Source: an uncultured Bacteroidaceae bacterium
Lineage (GTDB): Bacteria; Bacteroidota; Bacteroidia; Bacteroidales; Bacteroidaceae
Length of the DNA: 61,903 nucleotides
Reading direction: 5' to 3'
Assembly (NCBI GenBank): GCA_944320785.1
Contig: CALUIR010000015.1
Coordinates: forward strand, 1 to 61,903
Part shown: positions 53,724 to 61,903 of the stretch, piece by piece
How positions within the stretch are numbered: the first letter of the stretch is position 1
Layout of the letters: the number at the start of each line of letters is the position of its first letter
Notes under the pieces: generated by a model
Told to the model about the DNA's origin: nothing
Database searches by the model: none
Seen by the model: the letters and a program-made list of their open reading frames with translations, nothing else
Translations under genes and position numbers: made by a program

Positions 53724-56114
53724 ATGGCACAAGAGCAACTTTTTAACGAGGAAGATAAGGAAAGTGTAGATTTCCAGGAGATATTATTTCGGTATTTGTC
53801 TTATTGGAAATGGATTGCCGCTTCTGTGGTTGTTTTCTTGGCAGGCGCCTATGTTTATTTGAAATGTTCGGTGCCGGTCTATAACATATCTTCTACCATA
53901 TTGCTGAAAGATGACAAGAGGGGAGGGGGCGTCGATGAACTGTCTGCCCTTCAGGATTGGGGAGTGGTCAGCAGCAAGAATAACATAGACAATGAGATAG
54001 AGATTCTCAAGTCAAAGAACCTGCTGAAGTCCGTGGTTGCCGAATTGAAGCTTTATGCTTCTTATTCGTTGGATGACCGGATACCTTCCGTGCAGTTATA
54101 CAAGCATTCGCCTGTTGTGGTGGATATGGATTCCATTGATCGGCTTGTTTATCCTGTTTTCATGACGCTGTCGATGTCTAAAGACGGGACGGTGAGCGTG
54201 GACGGTACCTGCAAGGACGAGAAATTCAGCACGGTCTTGTCCCGATTCCCGGCTGTTTTGAACACGGCAAGCGGAGAGGTACATGTCTCTTTGAACGAGA
54301 AGGTCACACCCATTTACGATGAAAAGATTTCCGTCACCATCGTTAACCCGTTGTGGGTGGCACGCGGTTACGCTGGAAGATTGGGGGTAGCCCCGACTTC
54401 GAAGACTACTTCTGTCATCAACCTGACGCTTTCAGAAACGAATGTGAGCCGTGGAAAGGATTTCCTGAACAAATTAGTGGATGTGTACAACCTTGAGACA
54501 ATAAAGGACAAGAACCGGGTGGCGTTGAATACGGAAAAGTTCTTGGATGACCGCCTTGCGAAATTGGATTTGGAGTTAGGAACCGCCGAGCGCGATTTGG
54601 AGCAATATAAGAAAAAGGAGAAGATTACCGACATACAAGCTGACGCGCAACTGGCATTGCAGACCAACAATGAGTACCAGAAAAAGAAGGTGGAAGTGGA
54701 GACCCAGTTGAATCTGGTGAAGTATTTGGAAAACTACCTGAAGGCGGACAACAGCATGACCCAGTTGGTTCCTTCCAACATCGGCATCACCGACCCGACG
54801 CTTTCCAGCCTGACGGCGGAATACAATGCTTTGTTGATAGAACGCGACCGCCTTGCGTTGACTTCTTCCGAAGAGAACCCGGCTTTGACCGTCATGGACA
54901 ACACCATCCAGTCGGTTTATAAGACCATATTGGCTTCCTTGCACAGCATTCACGAAGGCTTGATGATTTCGAAGAACGACCTGGACCGTCAGGCGGAATT
55001 GCTGGAAGTGCAGATTGGCAACGTGCCGACCATTGAGCGCGAGTATGCGGAAAAGGCGCGCCAGCAGCAGATAAAGTCGCAATTGTATTTGATTCTTTTG
55101 CAGAAAAGGGAGGAAAACTCATTGGCTTTGTCAGCCACGACCACCAATGCCAAAGTCATCGATGACGCTTTTGCCAGCGGGCCTGTCTCGCCTAAGCGCT
55201 CCAATATTTACATGATTGCCTTTGTGCTGGGCATTGCTTTGCCGGTTGGCATCATTTATTTGCGCGATTTGTTGAATTTCAAGGTGCAGAACCCGAATGA
55301 CATCCGGAAACTGACGGATGCGTCCATATTGGGGGAAGTGCCGCTTGCGGACACGGATGAAAAGGTCGCGGTGAAGGAGAACGTGAACGACGTGATGGCC
55401 GAATCCTTCCGGGGCATCCGCACCAATCTGCAATTCATGCTGGAGAATGTGAGCCATAAAGTCATCATGGTGACCTCGTCCATGCCGGGAGAAGGGAAAA
55501 GTTTCATCGCCATCAACCTTGCCATCAGCATGGCATTGGTGGACAAACGGGTGCTGCTCATCGGTTTGGACGTGCGGAAGCCTGCTTTGGCGAGATACTT
55601 GAACATCGACAGCAAGTCAGGCGTCACGAATTATCTGGCCAATTTGGAAACGGATTTGGGCAAATTAATCCGTAATTCCCGCTTCAATGACAATCTGGAC
55701 GTGTTGCCCGCAGGGCCGATTCCGCCGAATCCTGCTGAACTTCTTCTAAGTGAGCGCCTGGACATGCTTGTCAAGGACTTGCGCGACCGTTATGATTACA
55801 TCATCATTGACACGGCGCCGGTGGGGCTGGTGAGCGATTCTTTGATTGTAGGCCGTGTGGCTGACCGCACGATTTATGTGACGCGCGCCAATGTCACTTA
55901 TAAACGGCATCTCAATTGGGTGAACGATTTGGCCAAGACGAAAAAGCTGCCAGCTTTGGCTTTGGTGTTGAACGGCATGCAAATGGGCAAGCGTGGCTAT
56001 GGTTATGGCTATGGTTATGGTTATGGCTACAGTTACGGTTACGGTTATTCCTATGGTTATGGAGAACATGCACATGGGCATAAGCCGAAGAAGCGCCGTT
56101 GGCTAAGGAAATGA
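53724..56114 (+). CDS. Wzc-like polysaccharide co-polymerase/tyrosine kinase with Tyr-rich tail
   Basis: 796 residues. Wzz-type N-terminal domain with TM near 30-50 (WIAASVVVFLAGAYVYL), periplasmic coiled coils and a second TM near 492-512 (IYMIAFVLGIALPVGIIYL). A BY-kinase domain follows, with Walker A SSMPGEGKS (near 582), Walker A' LLIGLDVRKPA (first Asp of the usual DxDxR replaced by Gly) and Walker B YDYIIIDTAP (near 689). The C-terminal tail at about 755-778 alternates Gly/Ser and Tyr and holds 11 tyrosines, then HAHGHKPKKRR. Wzc autophosphorylation on such tails controls chain length and export (family knowledge). The tail's hexameric DNA repeat could vary in number by slippage. Co-transcribed with the wza-like gene. 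Confidence 0.95.
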   Translation: MAQEQLFNEEDKESVDFQEILFRYLSYWKWIAASVVVFLAGAYVYLKCSVPVYNISSTILLKDDKRGGGVDELSALQDWGVVSSKNNIDNEIEILKSKNLLKSVVAELKLYASYSLDDRIPSVQLYKHSPVVVDMDSIDRLVYPVFMTLSMSKDGTVSVDGTCKDEKFSTVLSRFPAVLNTASGEVHVSLNEKVTPIYDEKISVTIVNPLWVARGYAGRLGVAPTSKTTSVINLTLSETNVSRGKDFLNKLVDVYNLETIKDKNRVALNTEKFLDDRLAKLDLELGTAERDLEQYKKKEKITDIQADAQLALQTNNEYQKKKVEVETQLNLVKYLENYLKADNSMTQLVPSNIGITDPTLSSLTAEYNALLIERDRLALTSSEENPALTVMDNTIQSVYKTILASLHSIHEGLMISKNDLDRQAELLEVQIGNVPTIEREYAEKARQQQIKSQLYLILLQKREENSLALSATTTNAKVIDDAFASGPVSPKRSNIYMIAFVLGIALPVGIIYLRDLLNFKVQNPNDIRKLTDASILGEVPLADTDEKVAVKENVNDVMAESFRGIRTNLQFMLENVSHKVIMVTSSMPGEGKSFIAINLAISMALVDKRVLLIGLDVRKPALARYLNIDSKSGVTNYLANLETDLGKLIRNSRFNDNLDVLPAGPIPPNPAELLLSERLDMLVKDLRDRYDYIIIDTAPVGLVSDSLIVGRVADRTIYVTRANVTYKRHLNWVNDLAKTKKLPALALVLNGMQMGKRGYGYGYGYGYGYSYGYGYSYGYGEHAHGHKPKKRRWLRK

Positions 56115-56256
56115 AGCGGTTTCCTTTATTAATTAAATTCAATAAAAGCTGTCGGCTTTCCTTTTTTGTTGGTTTATTCTTGTGGTTTGCGTATCTTTGC
56201 TGTTGTGAAGACAGGATGCGGATCAGCAAAATCAAGCTGGAAAGCATTGTTTCCCG

Positions 56257-56287
56257 TTTGCCTTTGCGTTCGCCTTTCTTATCTTTG
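56257..56287 (+). promoter_or_regulatory. Promoter of the aminotransferase gene
   Basis: -33 TTTG (56257-56260), 19-nt spacer and -7 TATCTTTG (56280-56287), all at consensus. The ATG is at 56323. Confidence 0.75.
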
Positions 56288-56322
56288 TGGATGAAAAGAT
56301 TAAACCTTAACGTGATACAGTC

Positions 56323-57642
56323 ATGAAGAATACCCCGATTAGCAAAGATGTAGTGGATGCTGCCATCCGTGAGTTTGGCGTGCGTGATTTCTCAAGAGCC
56401 ACTATTCGTGAAGTGAAAGCCATAGCGGCTCGTGTGGAGCAAGTCTCAGGCGTGGAGTTTGTCAAGATGGAAATGGGAGTTCCCGGGCTTCCTCCCTCGG
56501 AAATTGGCGTGAATGCGGAAATATCGGCTTTGCAGGAAGGCATCGCCAGCCTTTATCCGGATATCAGCGGCCTGCCGGAACTGAAGAAGGAGGCATCCCG
56601 TTTTGTGAAAGCTTTCATCGGCCTTGACATACATCCGGATGGATGTGTGCCGGTCACGGGTTCCATGCAGGGCAGTTATGCTTCTTTCCTGTTGTGCGCG
56701 CAGTGCGACAAGCGGAAAGACACGATTCTGTTCATCGACCCCGGTTTCCCGGTGCAGAAGCAGCAGGTCACGGTGATGGGCGGCAAATATGAGACATTCG
56801 ACGTGTTCCATTTCCGGGGCGAAAAGTTGCGCGGCAAGTTGGAGTCGTACCTGTCGAAAGGAAATGTGGCGGCAATTGTTTATTCCAACCCCAACAACCC
56901 AAGCTGGATTTGCCTGAAGGACGAGGAACTGAAGGTGATTGCCGAATTGGCCGGGAAATATGATGCAGTGGTCATCGAAGACCTTGCTTATTTTGCGATG
57001 GATTTCCGCACTGATTTGGGGAAACCTTTCCAGCCGCCCTACCAGCCCTCCGTCGGCAACTATGCAGACAATTACATCCTCTTGATATCCGGCTCGAAAG
57101 TGTTCAGCTATGCAGGTCAACGCATCGGTCTGGCCTGCATTTCCGACAAATTGTACCATCGTGTTTACGAAGGGCTTGTGGAAAAATATGGCGGAGGCAC
57201 GTTCGGAAGCATTTTTGTGCAACGCGTCCTGTATGCATTGAGTTCCGGCACTTCCCATTCCGCGCAATATGCCTTGGCAGCCATGTTGAAAGCGGCCAAC
57301 GATGGGCAGTATCGTTTTTTGGAGGATGTGAAGGTGTATGGCGAAAGGGCTCGCAAACTGAAAGACATTTTTCTCCGCCATGGCTTCCGTTTGGTGTACG
57401 ACAATGATTTGGGCGATCCGGTGGCCGATGGCTTCTATTTCACGATTGCCTATCCGGGCATGACGGGCGGCCAGCTGGTGGAAGCGTTGATGTGTTATGG
57501 GGTCAGCGCCATCTCTTTGGTCACCACGGGCAGCGGCCAAGAGGGGCTTCGTGCCTGCACTTCGTTCATACAGGACCATCAGTATGCATTGTTGGAGGAA
57601 CGCATGAAGCTATTTGCGGAAAATAATCCTGTGAATGCGTGA
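56323..57642 (+). CDS. PLP-dependent class I/II aminotransferase
   Basis: 439 residues, cytoplasmic. Fold-type I features: SLYPDISGLPELKKEASRFV, VTGSMQGSYASFLLC, YSNPNNPSWICL (NPNNP), VIEDLAYFAMD (Asp contacting the pyridine ring) and the Schiff-base lysine in LISGSKVFSYAGQRIGLACIS. It resembles general aspartate/aromatic-type aminotransferases of Bacteroidetes; the amino-acid specificity cannot be read. It has its own strong promoter and terminator, so it is a single-gene unit, unrelated to the upstream export genes. Confidence 0.9.
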   Translation: MKNTPISKDVVDAAIREFGVRDFSRATIREVKAIAARVEQVSGVEFVKMEMGVPGLPPSEIGVNAEISALQEGIASLYPDISGLPELKKEASRFVKAFIGLDIHPDGCVPVTGSMQGSYASFLLCAQCDKRKDTILFIDPGFPVQKQQVTVMGGKYETFDVFHFRGEKLRGKLESYLSKGNVAAIVYSNPNNPSWICLKDEELKVIAELAGKYDAVVIEDLAYFAMDFRTDLGKPFQPPYQPSVGNYADNYILLISGSKVFSYAGQRIGLACISDKLYHRVYEGLVEKYGGGTFGSIFVQRVLYALSSGTSHSAQYALAAMLKAANDGQYRFLEDVKVYGERARKLKDIFLRHGFRLVYDNDLGDPVADGFYFTIAYPGMTGGQLVEALMCYGVSAISLVTTGSGQEGLRACTSFIQDHQYALLEERMKLFAENNPVNA

Positions 57643-57671
57643 AATAAATCCGTTTTTTCTTGCATAATTGG

Positions 57672-57706
57672 AATCAAGCCCTTATATTTAGGGCTTGATT
57701 TTTTTA
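57672..57706 (+). terminator. Intrinsic terminator after the aminotransferase gene
   Basis: AATCAAGCCC (57672-57681) pairs with GGGCTTGATT (57691-57700) across a 9-nt loop, followed by a T-run. Confidence 0.9.
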
Positions 57707-57727
57707 TATGCCAAGATAAAGACTTCG

Positions 57728-58318
57728 ATGGAAAAAGGTTGGGATGTATTTGATGTGGAGCCTAAATTCTTGTCGCCGGCTAAGGGTCATGTGCTTATCT
57801 CTGAACCTTTTTTGCGTGATATCAATTTTGCTCGGACCGTTGTTTTCCTGGTGGAACACGGGAAGGATGGAAGTGTAGGGATTATCCTGAACCGGTTGTC
57901 GTCGCTGCATGTGAACGATGTGGTGCGGGAATTCAGGTATTTGGGCGACATCCCTCTGTACAGCGGCGGGCCGGTCAGCACCGACACGTTGTTTTACCTG
58001 CATGTGCTGCCGGGGGTGGAAGGCTCGTTGCCGATGGGCGACGGGGTATATCTGAACGGCGATTTCGCAGCCATCAAGCGGTATGTGCTGCAAGGGAACC
58101 CGCTCGACGGGAAGATACGTTTCTTCATCGGCTGCTCCGGGTGGGACAGCGGCCAGCTTCAGCAGGAGATTGACGAGCATGTGTGGCTCATCAGCCGTAT
58201 CGGCCGGGCGCAGGTCATGGATGCTTCGGGGGATGATTTGTGGAAAATGGCGTTGGCCGGGTTAGGGCAGGGGTATGCCCGCTGGGCTCGTTTCCCGGAA
58301 GACCCTTCGCTGAACTGA
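57728..58318 (+). CDS. YqgE/AlgH family protein
   Basis: 196 residues from the ATG at 57728; an upstream in-frame extension lies inside the terminator and is excluded. Family landmarks: GHVLISEPFLRDINFARTVV, GSVGIILNRLS, YSGGPVSTDTLFYLHV and FIGCSGWDSGQLQQEI. The function of this conserved family is not established; it has been linked loosely to regulation. No signal peptide. It lies 22 bp after a strong terminator, so its promoter must be very close or expression comes from read-through. Confidence 0.93.
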   Translation: MEKGWDVFDVEPKFLSPAKGHVLISEPFLRDINFARTVVFLVEHGKDGSVGIILNRLSSLHVNDVVREFRYLGDIPLYSGGPVSTDTLFYLHVLPGVEGSLPMGDGVYLNGDFAAIKRYVLQGNPLDGKIRFFIGCSGWDSGQLQQEIDEHVWLISRIGRAQVMDASGDDLWKMALAGLGQGYARWARFPEDPSLN

Positions 58319-58338
58319 CCCTTTCCCAAAGTTTTTTG

Positions 58339-58380
58339 AAAAACCTTCCAAGGCTTAGGTCAAAACCTTAGAAGGTTTTG
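58339..58380. repeat. Palindromic hairpin after yqgE
   Basis: CAAAACCTT-AG-AAGGTTTTG (58361-58380) is a perfect 9-bp palindrome. An alternative pairing uses AAAACCTTC at 58340-58348. It resembles the hairpin at 43195-43253. Probable terminator or dispersed palindrome. Confidence 0.5.
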
Positions 58381-58442
58381 TGCAAGACGTGCTAAGGTCT
58401 TTTTATCCTTCAGGAGGATTGGCCGGGGCCATTCCGATAATT

Positions 58443-58556
58443 TTCAAAAAAGTTCACTGAACTTTTTCAAAATCTTCTAAGAAGAATTTCAAAAATTTCC
58501 TAGAAAAATTTCAAAAACTTCTGTGAACTTTTTCGGAGACTTCCTGTGGAGTCTCC
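58443..58556. repeat. Tandem array of four 22-23-nt palindromic units
   Basis: Units at 58443-58465, 58466-58487, 58488-58509 and 58510-58531. Each starts TTCAAAA and carries an imperfect palindrome such as AGTTCACTGAACT or CTTCTAAGAAG. The array is followed by a hairpin GGAGACT...AGTCTCC (58535-58556). The design (four palindromes in tandem) is like the 21-nt family elsewhere, but the sequence is unrelated. The rest of 58319-58832 shows no gene. Confidence 0.7.
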
Positions 58557-58764
58557 GGCACGGTGTTAATCATGCAGGAATTCTTCTATGCAAAATTCAA
58601 AGTCTTATGGGTAAATGCATGTGTTTTATGCGAAAACCGGGAATTTTGTTGGGAAAATGCTTGTGGCTTATGGGGAGAGGTTTCCCTTGCTTTTCCGAAA
58701 GGCCGGGCCGGATGATGCAGTTGCATCTCGGTTGCTTGCAGGGAAGGCGGCGTGCTTATGCCAC

Positions 58765-58799
58765 GCAGCCCCTGCCATGATGTGCATGGCAAGGGCTGC
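58765..58799 (-). terminator. Probable terminator hairpin of guaA
   Basis: Stem GCAGCCCCTGCCATG with CATGGCAAGGGCTGC (one mismatch), 33 bp past the guaA stop. No strong T-run on the minus strand, so termination is likely but not certain. Confidence 0.55.
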
Positions 58800-58832
58800 T
58801 GTGTCGTTCAAATAGCCATGAAGGCTGCCTTC

Positions 58833-60386
58833 TTATTCCCACTCGATGGTCGAAGGCGGTTTGGAAGATATGTCGTAAGTGACGCGGTTCACGCCTTTCA
58901 CCTTGTTGATGATGTCGTTGGACACCTTCGCGAGGAAGTCGTAAGGCAGGCGTGCCCAGTCGGCTGTCATGGCATCCGTGCTGGTGACGGCGCGCAAGGC
59001 TACGGCACGTTCGTAAGTGCGTTCGTCGCCCATCACGCCGACGCTTTGCACCGGCAGCAGCACCACTCCCGCTTGCCACACTTGGTTGTACAGGGACGTT
59101 TCCTTCCCGTCGGCATCTTTCACCGTCCATTCACGGAGGCTTCGGATGAAGATGTCGTCAGCATCTTGCAGGATGCGCACTTTCTCGCGGGTGATGTCGC
59201 CCAAGATGCGCACCGCCAGCCCGGGGCCGGGGAAAGGATGTCGCCCGATGAGGTGTTCGGGGATGCCCAATTCACGGCCTACGCGGCGCACTTCGTCTTT
59301 GAACAGCCATTTCAACGGTTCGCACAGCTTCAGGTTCATGTCCTTAGGCAACCCGCCTACGTTGTGGTGGCTTTTGATGACCTTCCCGGTGATGTTCAGG
59401 CTTTCGATGCGGTCGGGATAGATGGTGCCTTGTGCCAGCCAGCGTGCATCGGTAATTTTTCGCGCTTCGGCATTGAACACTTCCACGAAATCGCGGCCGA
59501 TGATTTTCCGTTTTTGTTCAGGGTCGGTCACGCCTTCCAAGTCGCGGAAGAATTTTTCGGATGCGTCGACGCCGATGACATTTAGTCCCAAGCATTCATA
59601 GTCGTGCAGCACGTTGGGGAACTCGTCGTTGGGAAGCAGCCCGTGGTCCACGAAGATGCAGGTGAGGTTCCGCCCGATGGCGCGGTTCAGCAGCACGGCG
59701 GCCACCGATGAGTCCACGCCTCCCGACAGGCCGAGGATGACACGGTCGTTGCCGATTTGCGCTTTCAATTCGTCCACCGTGGTATCTACAAAGGAAGCGG
59801 AACTCCAGGTCTGGCGGCAACCGCAGATGCCGGTGACGAAGTTTTTCAGGATTTGCGTGCCGTCTTCGCTGTGGGATACTTCCGGGTGGAACTGCACGCC
59901 CCACACTTTTTCGCCTTTGATTTGGTAAGCGGCCACCTGCACTTCCTTGGTGGAGGCGATGGTTTCAAACTGCGGAGGCACGGAAGTGATGGTGTCGCCA
60001 TGGCTCATCCATACTTGCGAATGGGGCCTTACGCCTTTCAGCAGAGGATTTCCCGTGTCGAACCTGTCCAGGTTGGCACGCCCGTACTCACGGCTGTCCG
60101 CAGGCTCCACGGTGCCGCCGTTGGAATAGGCGATGAATTGCGCCCCGTAGCAGATGCCTAACAGGGGGTATTTGCCGCGCAGGGCGGACAAGTCTGCCTT
60201 GAATGCGGCTTGGTCGTAAACAGAAAACGGGCTTCCTGAAAGGATGACGCCTTTGATGCTGTCATCGCCTTGGGGGAATTTGTTGTACGGCAGGATTTCG
60301 CAATACACGTTCAATTCGCGGATGCGCCGCCCGATGAGTTGTGTGGTTTGCGAGCCGAAATCAAGGATGATGATTTTTTCTTCCAT
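58833..60386 (-). CDS. guaA: GMP synthase (glutamine-hydrolysing)
   Basis: 517 residues, cytoplasmic. N-terminal class I glutamine amidotransferase ([21 protein letters not shown]; nucleophile Cys in [16 protein letters not shown] near 170 with His/Glu). The ATP-pyrophosphatase domain carries [14 protein letters not shown]. The C-terminal dimerisation domain is complete ([30 protein letters not shown], and the terminal [10 protein letters not shown]). It converts XMP to GMP in purine synthesis. Standard length. It precedes nothing in an obvious operon; mscL lies 80 bp upstream on the same strand under its own promoter, and read-through from it is possible. Confidence 0.98.
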   Translation of the reverse strand: MEEKIIILDFGSQTTQLIGRRIRELNVYCEILPYNKFPQGDDSIKGVILSGSPFSVYDQAAFKADLSALRGKYPLLGICYGAQFIAYSNGGTVEPADSREYGRANLDRFDTGNPLLKGVRPHSQVWMSHGDTITSVPPQFETIASTKEVQVAAYQIKGEKVWGVQFHPEVSHSEDGTQILKNFVTGICGCRQTWSSASFVDTTVDELKAQIGNDRVILGLSGGVDSSVAAVLLNRAIGRNLTCIFVDHGLLPNDEFPNVLHDYECLGLNVIGVDASEKFFRDLEGVTDPEQKRKIIGRDFVEVFNAEARKITDARWLAQGTIYPDRIESLNITGKVIKSHHNVGGLPKDMNLKLCEPLKWLFKDEVRRVGRELGIPEHLIGRHPFPGPGLAVRILGDITREKVRILQDADDIFIRSLREWTVKDADGKETSLYNQVWQAGVVLLPVQSVGVMGDERTYERAVALRAVTSTDAMTADWARLPYDFLAKVSNDIINKVKGVNRVTYDISSKPPSTIEWE

Positions 60387-60466
60387 AAAATTTGCGATCT
60401 ATCGGATATTATTGGGATTATAATGTATTGTCAAAAATGTGCGGATAGGGGGACACGCGGGTTCGT

Positions 60467-60904
60467 TCACTTGTTTTTCAGCAAATCCCGTATTTCTGCC
60501 AGCAATTCTTCTTCGCGGCTTGGGGTAGGCGGGGTGGGAGGAGCCCCAGGCGTTTCGGCTTTTTTTCGGGCCGTGAGCCGCGTGACAAGCTTGATGAACA
60601 AGAAGATGGAGAAAGCGATAATCAGGAAATCAAAGGTCACTTGCAGGAAATTGCCGTAATTCAGCGTGACGGCGGCGGCAACTTCCTTGCCGTCCTCTAT
60701 GACAGCCGGTTTCATGACCCACTTCAAGTCGGTGAAGTTCACCCCTCCCACCAATAGGCCGATGGGAGGCATGATGATGTCTGCCACGAGCGAAGACACG
60801 ATTTTCCCGAAAGCGCCGCCGATGATTACGCCGACTGCCATGTCCAAAACATTCCCTTTCAATGCAAAAGCCTTGAAGTCCTGCAACAATGTGTTTTTCT
60901 TCAT
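60467..60904 (-). CDS. mscL: Large-conductance mechanosensitive channel
   Basis: 145 residues from the ATG at 60904, giving the canonical start [33 protein letters not shown] (quoted here as its amphipathic N-helix plus TM1). TM1 carries the pore-lining [17 protein letters not shown] and the loop contains [12 protein letters not shown]2 is [15 protein letters not shown], followed by a proline-rich linker (APPTPPTPS) and the C-terminal helix [12 protein letters not shown]. It releases solutes on hypo-osmotic shock. The longer upstream frame runs past the promoter and is rejected. Confidence 0.97.
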   Translation of the reverse strand: MKKNTLLQDFKAFALKGNVLDMAVGVIIGGAFGKIVSSLVADIIMPPIGLLVGGVNFTDLKWVMKPAVIEDGKEVAAAVTLNYGNFLQVTFDFLIIAFSIFLFIKLVTRLTARKKAETPGAPPTPPTPSREEELLAEIRDLLKNK

Positions 60905-60924
60905 AAATACCTTTATTTGGAGGA

Positions 60925-60956
60925 CAAAGGTACGCAAACTTCCTTTCTGCCGCAAA
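60925..60956 (-). promoter_or_regulatory. Promoter of mscL
   Basis: On the minus strand: -33 TTTG (60953-60956), 20-nt spacer and -7 TACCTTTG (60925-60932), all at consensus, 20 bp before the ATG. Confidence 0.75.
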
Positions 60957-61120
60957 CTTTTTGAACTGAAAAGCACGGCGCCGCTGTTCGGATGGGCGAA
61001 ATGCCAACTGTGGTTTGCAATAGCGCGGTGCTTTAACAATAAATAACCTCAATGGCAACGGGTTAAAGCATTAAAAGGAAAAATTAAATGTGCGCGGCCG
61101 GTATTATGAAAACAAATTCG

Positions 61121-61128
61121 TACTTTTG
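61121..61128 (+). promoter_or_regulatory. -7 box of gapA
   Basis: Perfect TACTTTTG followed by CACCGC, identical to the lepA start region. No clear -33 TTTG. The leader to the ATG at 61210 is about 75 nt. Nothing else is seen in 60957-61120. Confidence 0.65.
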
Positions 61129-61197
61129 CACCGCGTTTCGGAAGAGCGCATAAGGAAAGGTAAAGAGAGATTTGTTGTGATATTATAGAACACTTAA

Positions 61198-61903
<706 letters not shown>

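Overview
The window comes from a bacterium of the order Bacteroidales. The evidence is SusC/SusD outer-membrane pairs, type IX secretion (T9SS) cargo with C-terminal sorting domains, a T9SS plug protein, a GT3-type glycogen synthase, membrane-tethered AraC-type regulators, and promoters of the Bacteroidetes type (-33 TTTG, about 19-20 nt, -7 TAnnTTTG). Base composition looks near 50% GC. A Prevotellaceae-like genome (Prevotella/Paraprevotella) is plausible, but I cannot fix the genus. There are no complete tRNA or rRNA genes, transposases, prophages or CRISPR arrays.

Layout. 1-4705 (-): a membrane-tethered Kelch/SARP-like regulator, the T9SS plug gene (overlapping or nearly overlapping it) and ettA. 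5141-17959 (+): a polysaccharide-utilisation-like locus built around two GxGYxYP-family proteins, a GLUG-repeat secreted protein, SusC, SusD, a DUF3823 lipoprotein and a CBM-like T9SS cargo. It contains no classical glycoside hydrolase. 18308-20839 (-): a second paralogous Kelch/SARP-like regulator. 21128-25384 (+): glycogen synthase and alpha-glucan phosphorylase. 25470-29589: a GH28 enzyme, mntH, a small RNA, a C_GCAxxG_C_C protein and a small winged-helix protein. 29727-39046 (-): four T9SS cargo proteins, two of them Omp28-like with CxxC motifs, behind a TPR-AraC membrane regulator. 39438-49427: housekeeping genes (lepA, rmuC, folB, malQ, thiD, fabD, an AlaX-type editing protein), plus a strong candidate for 6S RNA upstream of malQ. 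49586-52340 (-): a second copy of the small RNA, a cytoplasmic GH13 and a patatin. 52720-57642: a tRNA-3'-end-like remnant, an orphan Wza/Wzc pair and an aminotransferase. 57728-61903: yqgE, a tandem palindrome array, guaA, mscL and the start of gapA.

Most interesting. (1) The genes at 5141 and 7838 have matching upstream regions: TTAATG direct repeats spaced 11 bp, placed 38 and 27 bp before a perfect -7 box in both cases (one repeat is degenerate at 5141). This is the kind of operator SARP-type proteins bind, and the locus is bracketed by two membrane-tethered SARP-like regulators with nearly the same DNA-binding domain. I propose a transmembrane one-step signalling system controlling a GxGYxYP locus. 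(2) Four intergenic elements each hold exactly four 21-nt palindromic units, all in the same orientation. (3) Two copies of a small RNA share promoter and body but have different terminator stems. (4) A 175-nt element with 13-bp terminal pairing and its own promoter looks like 6S RNA.
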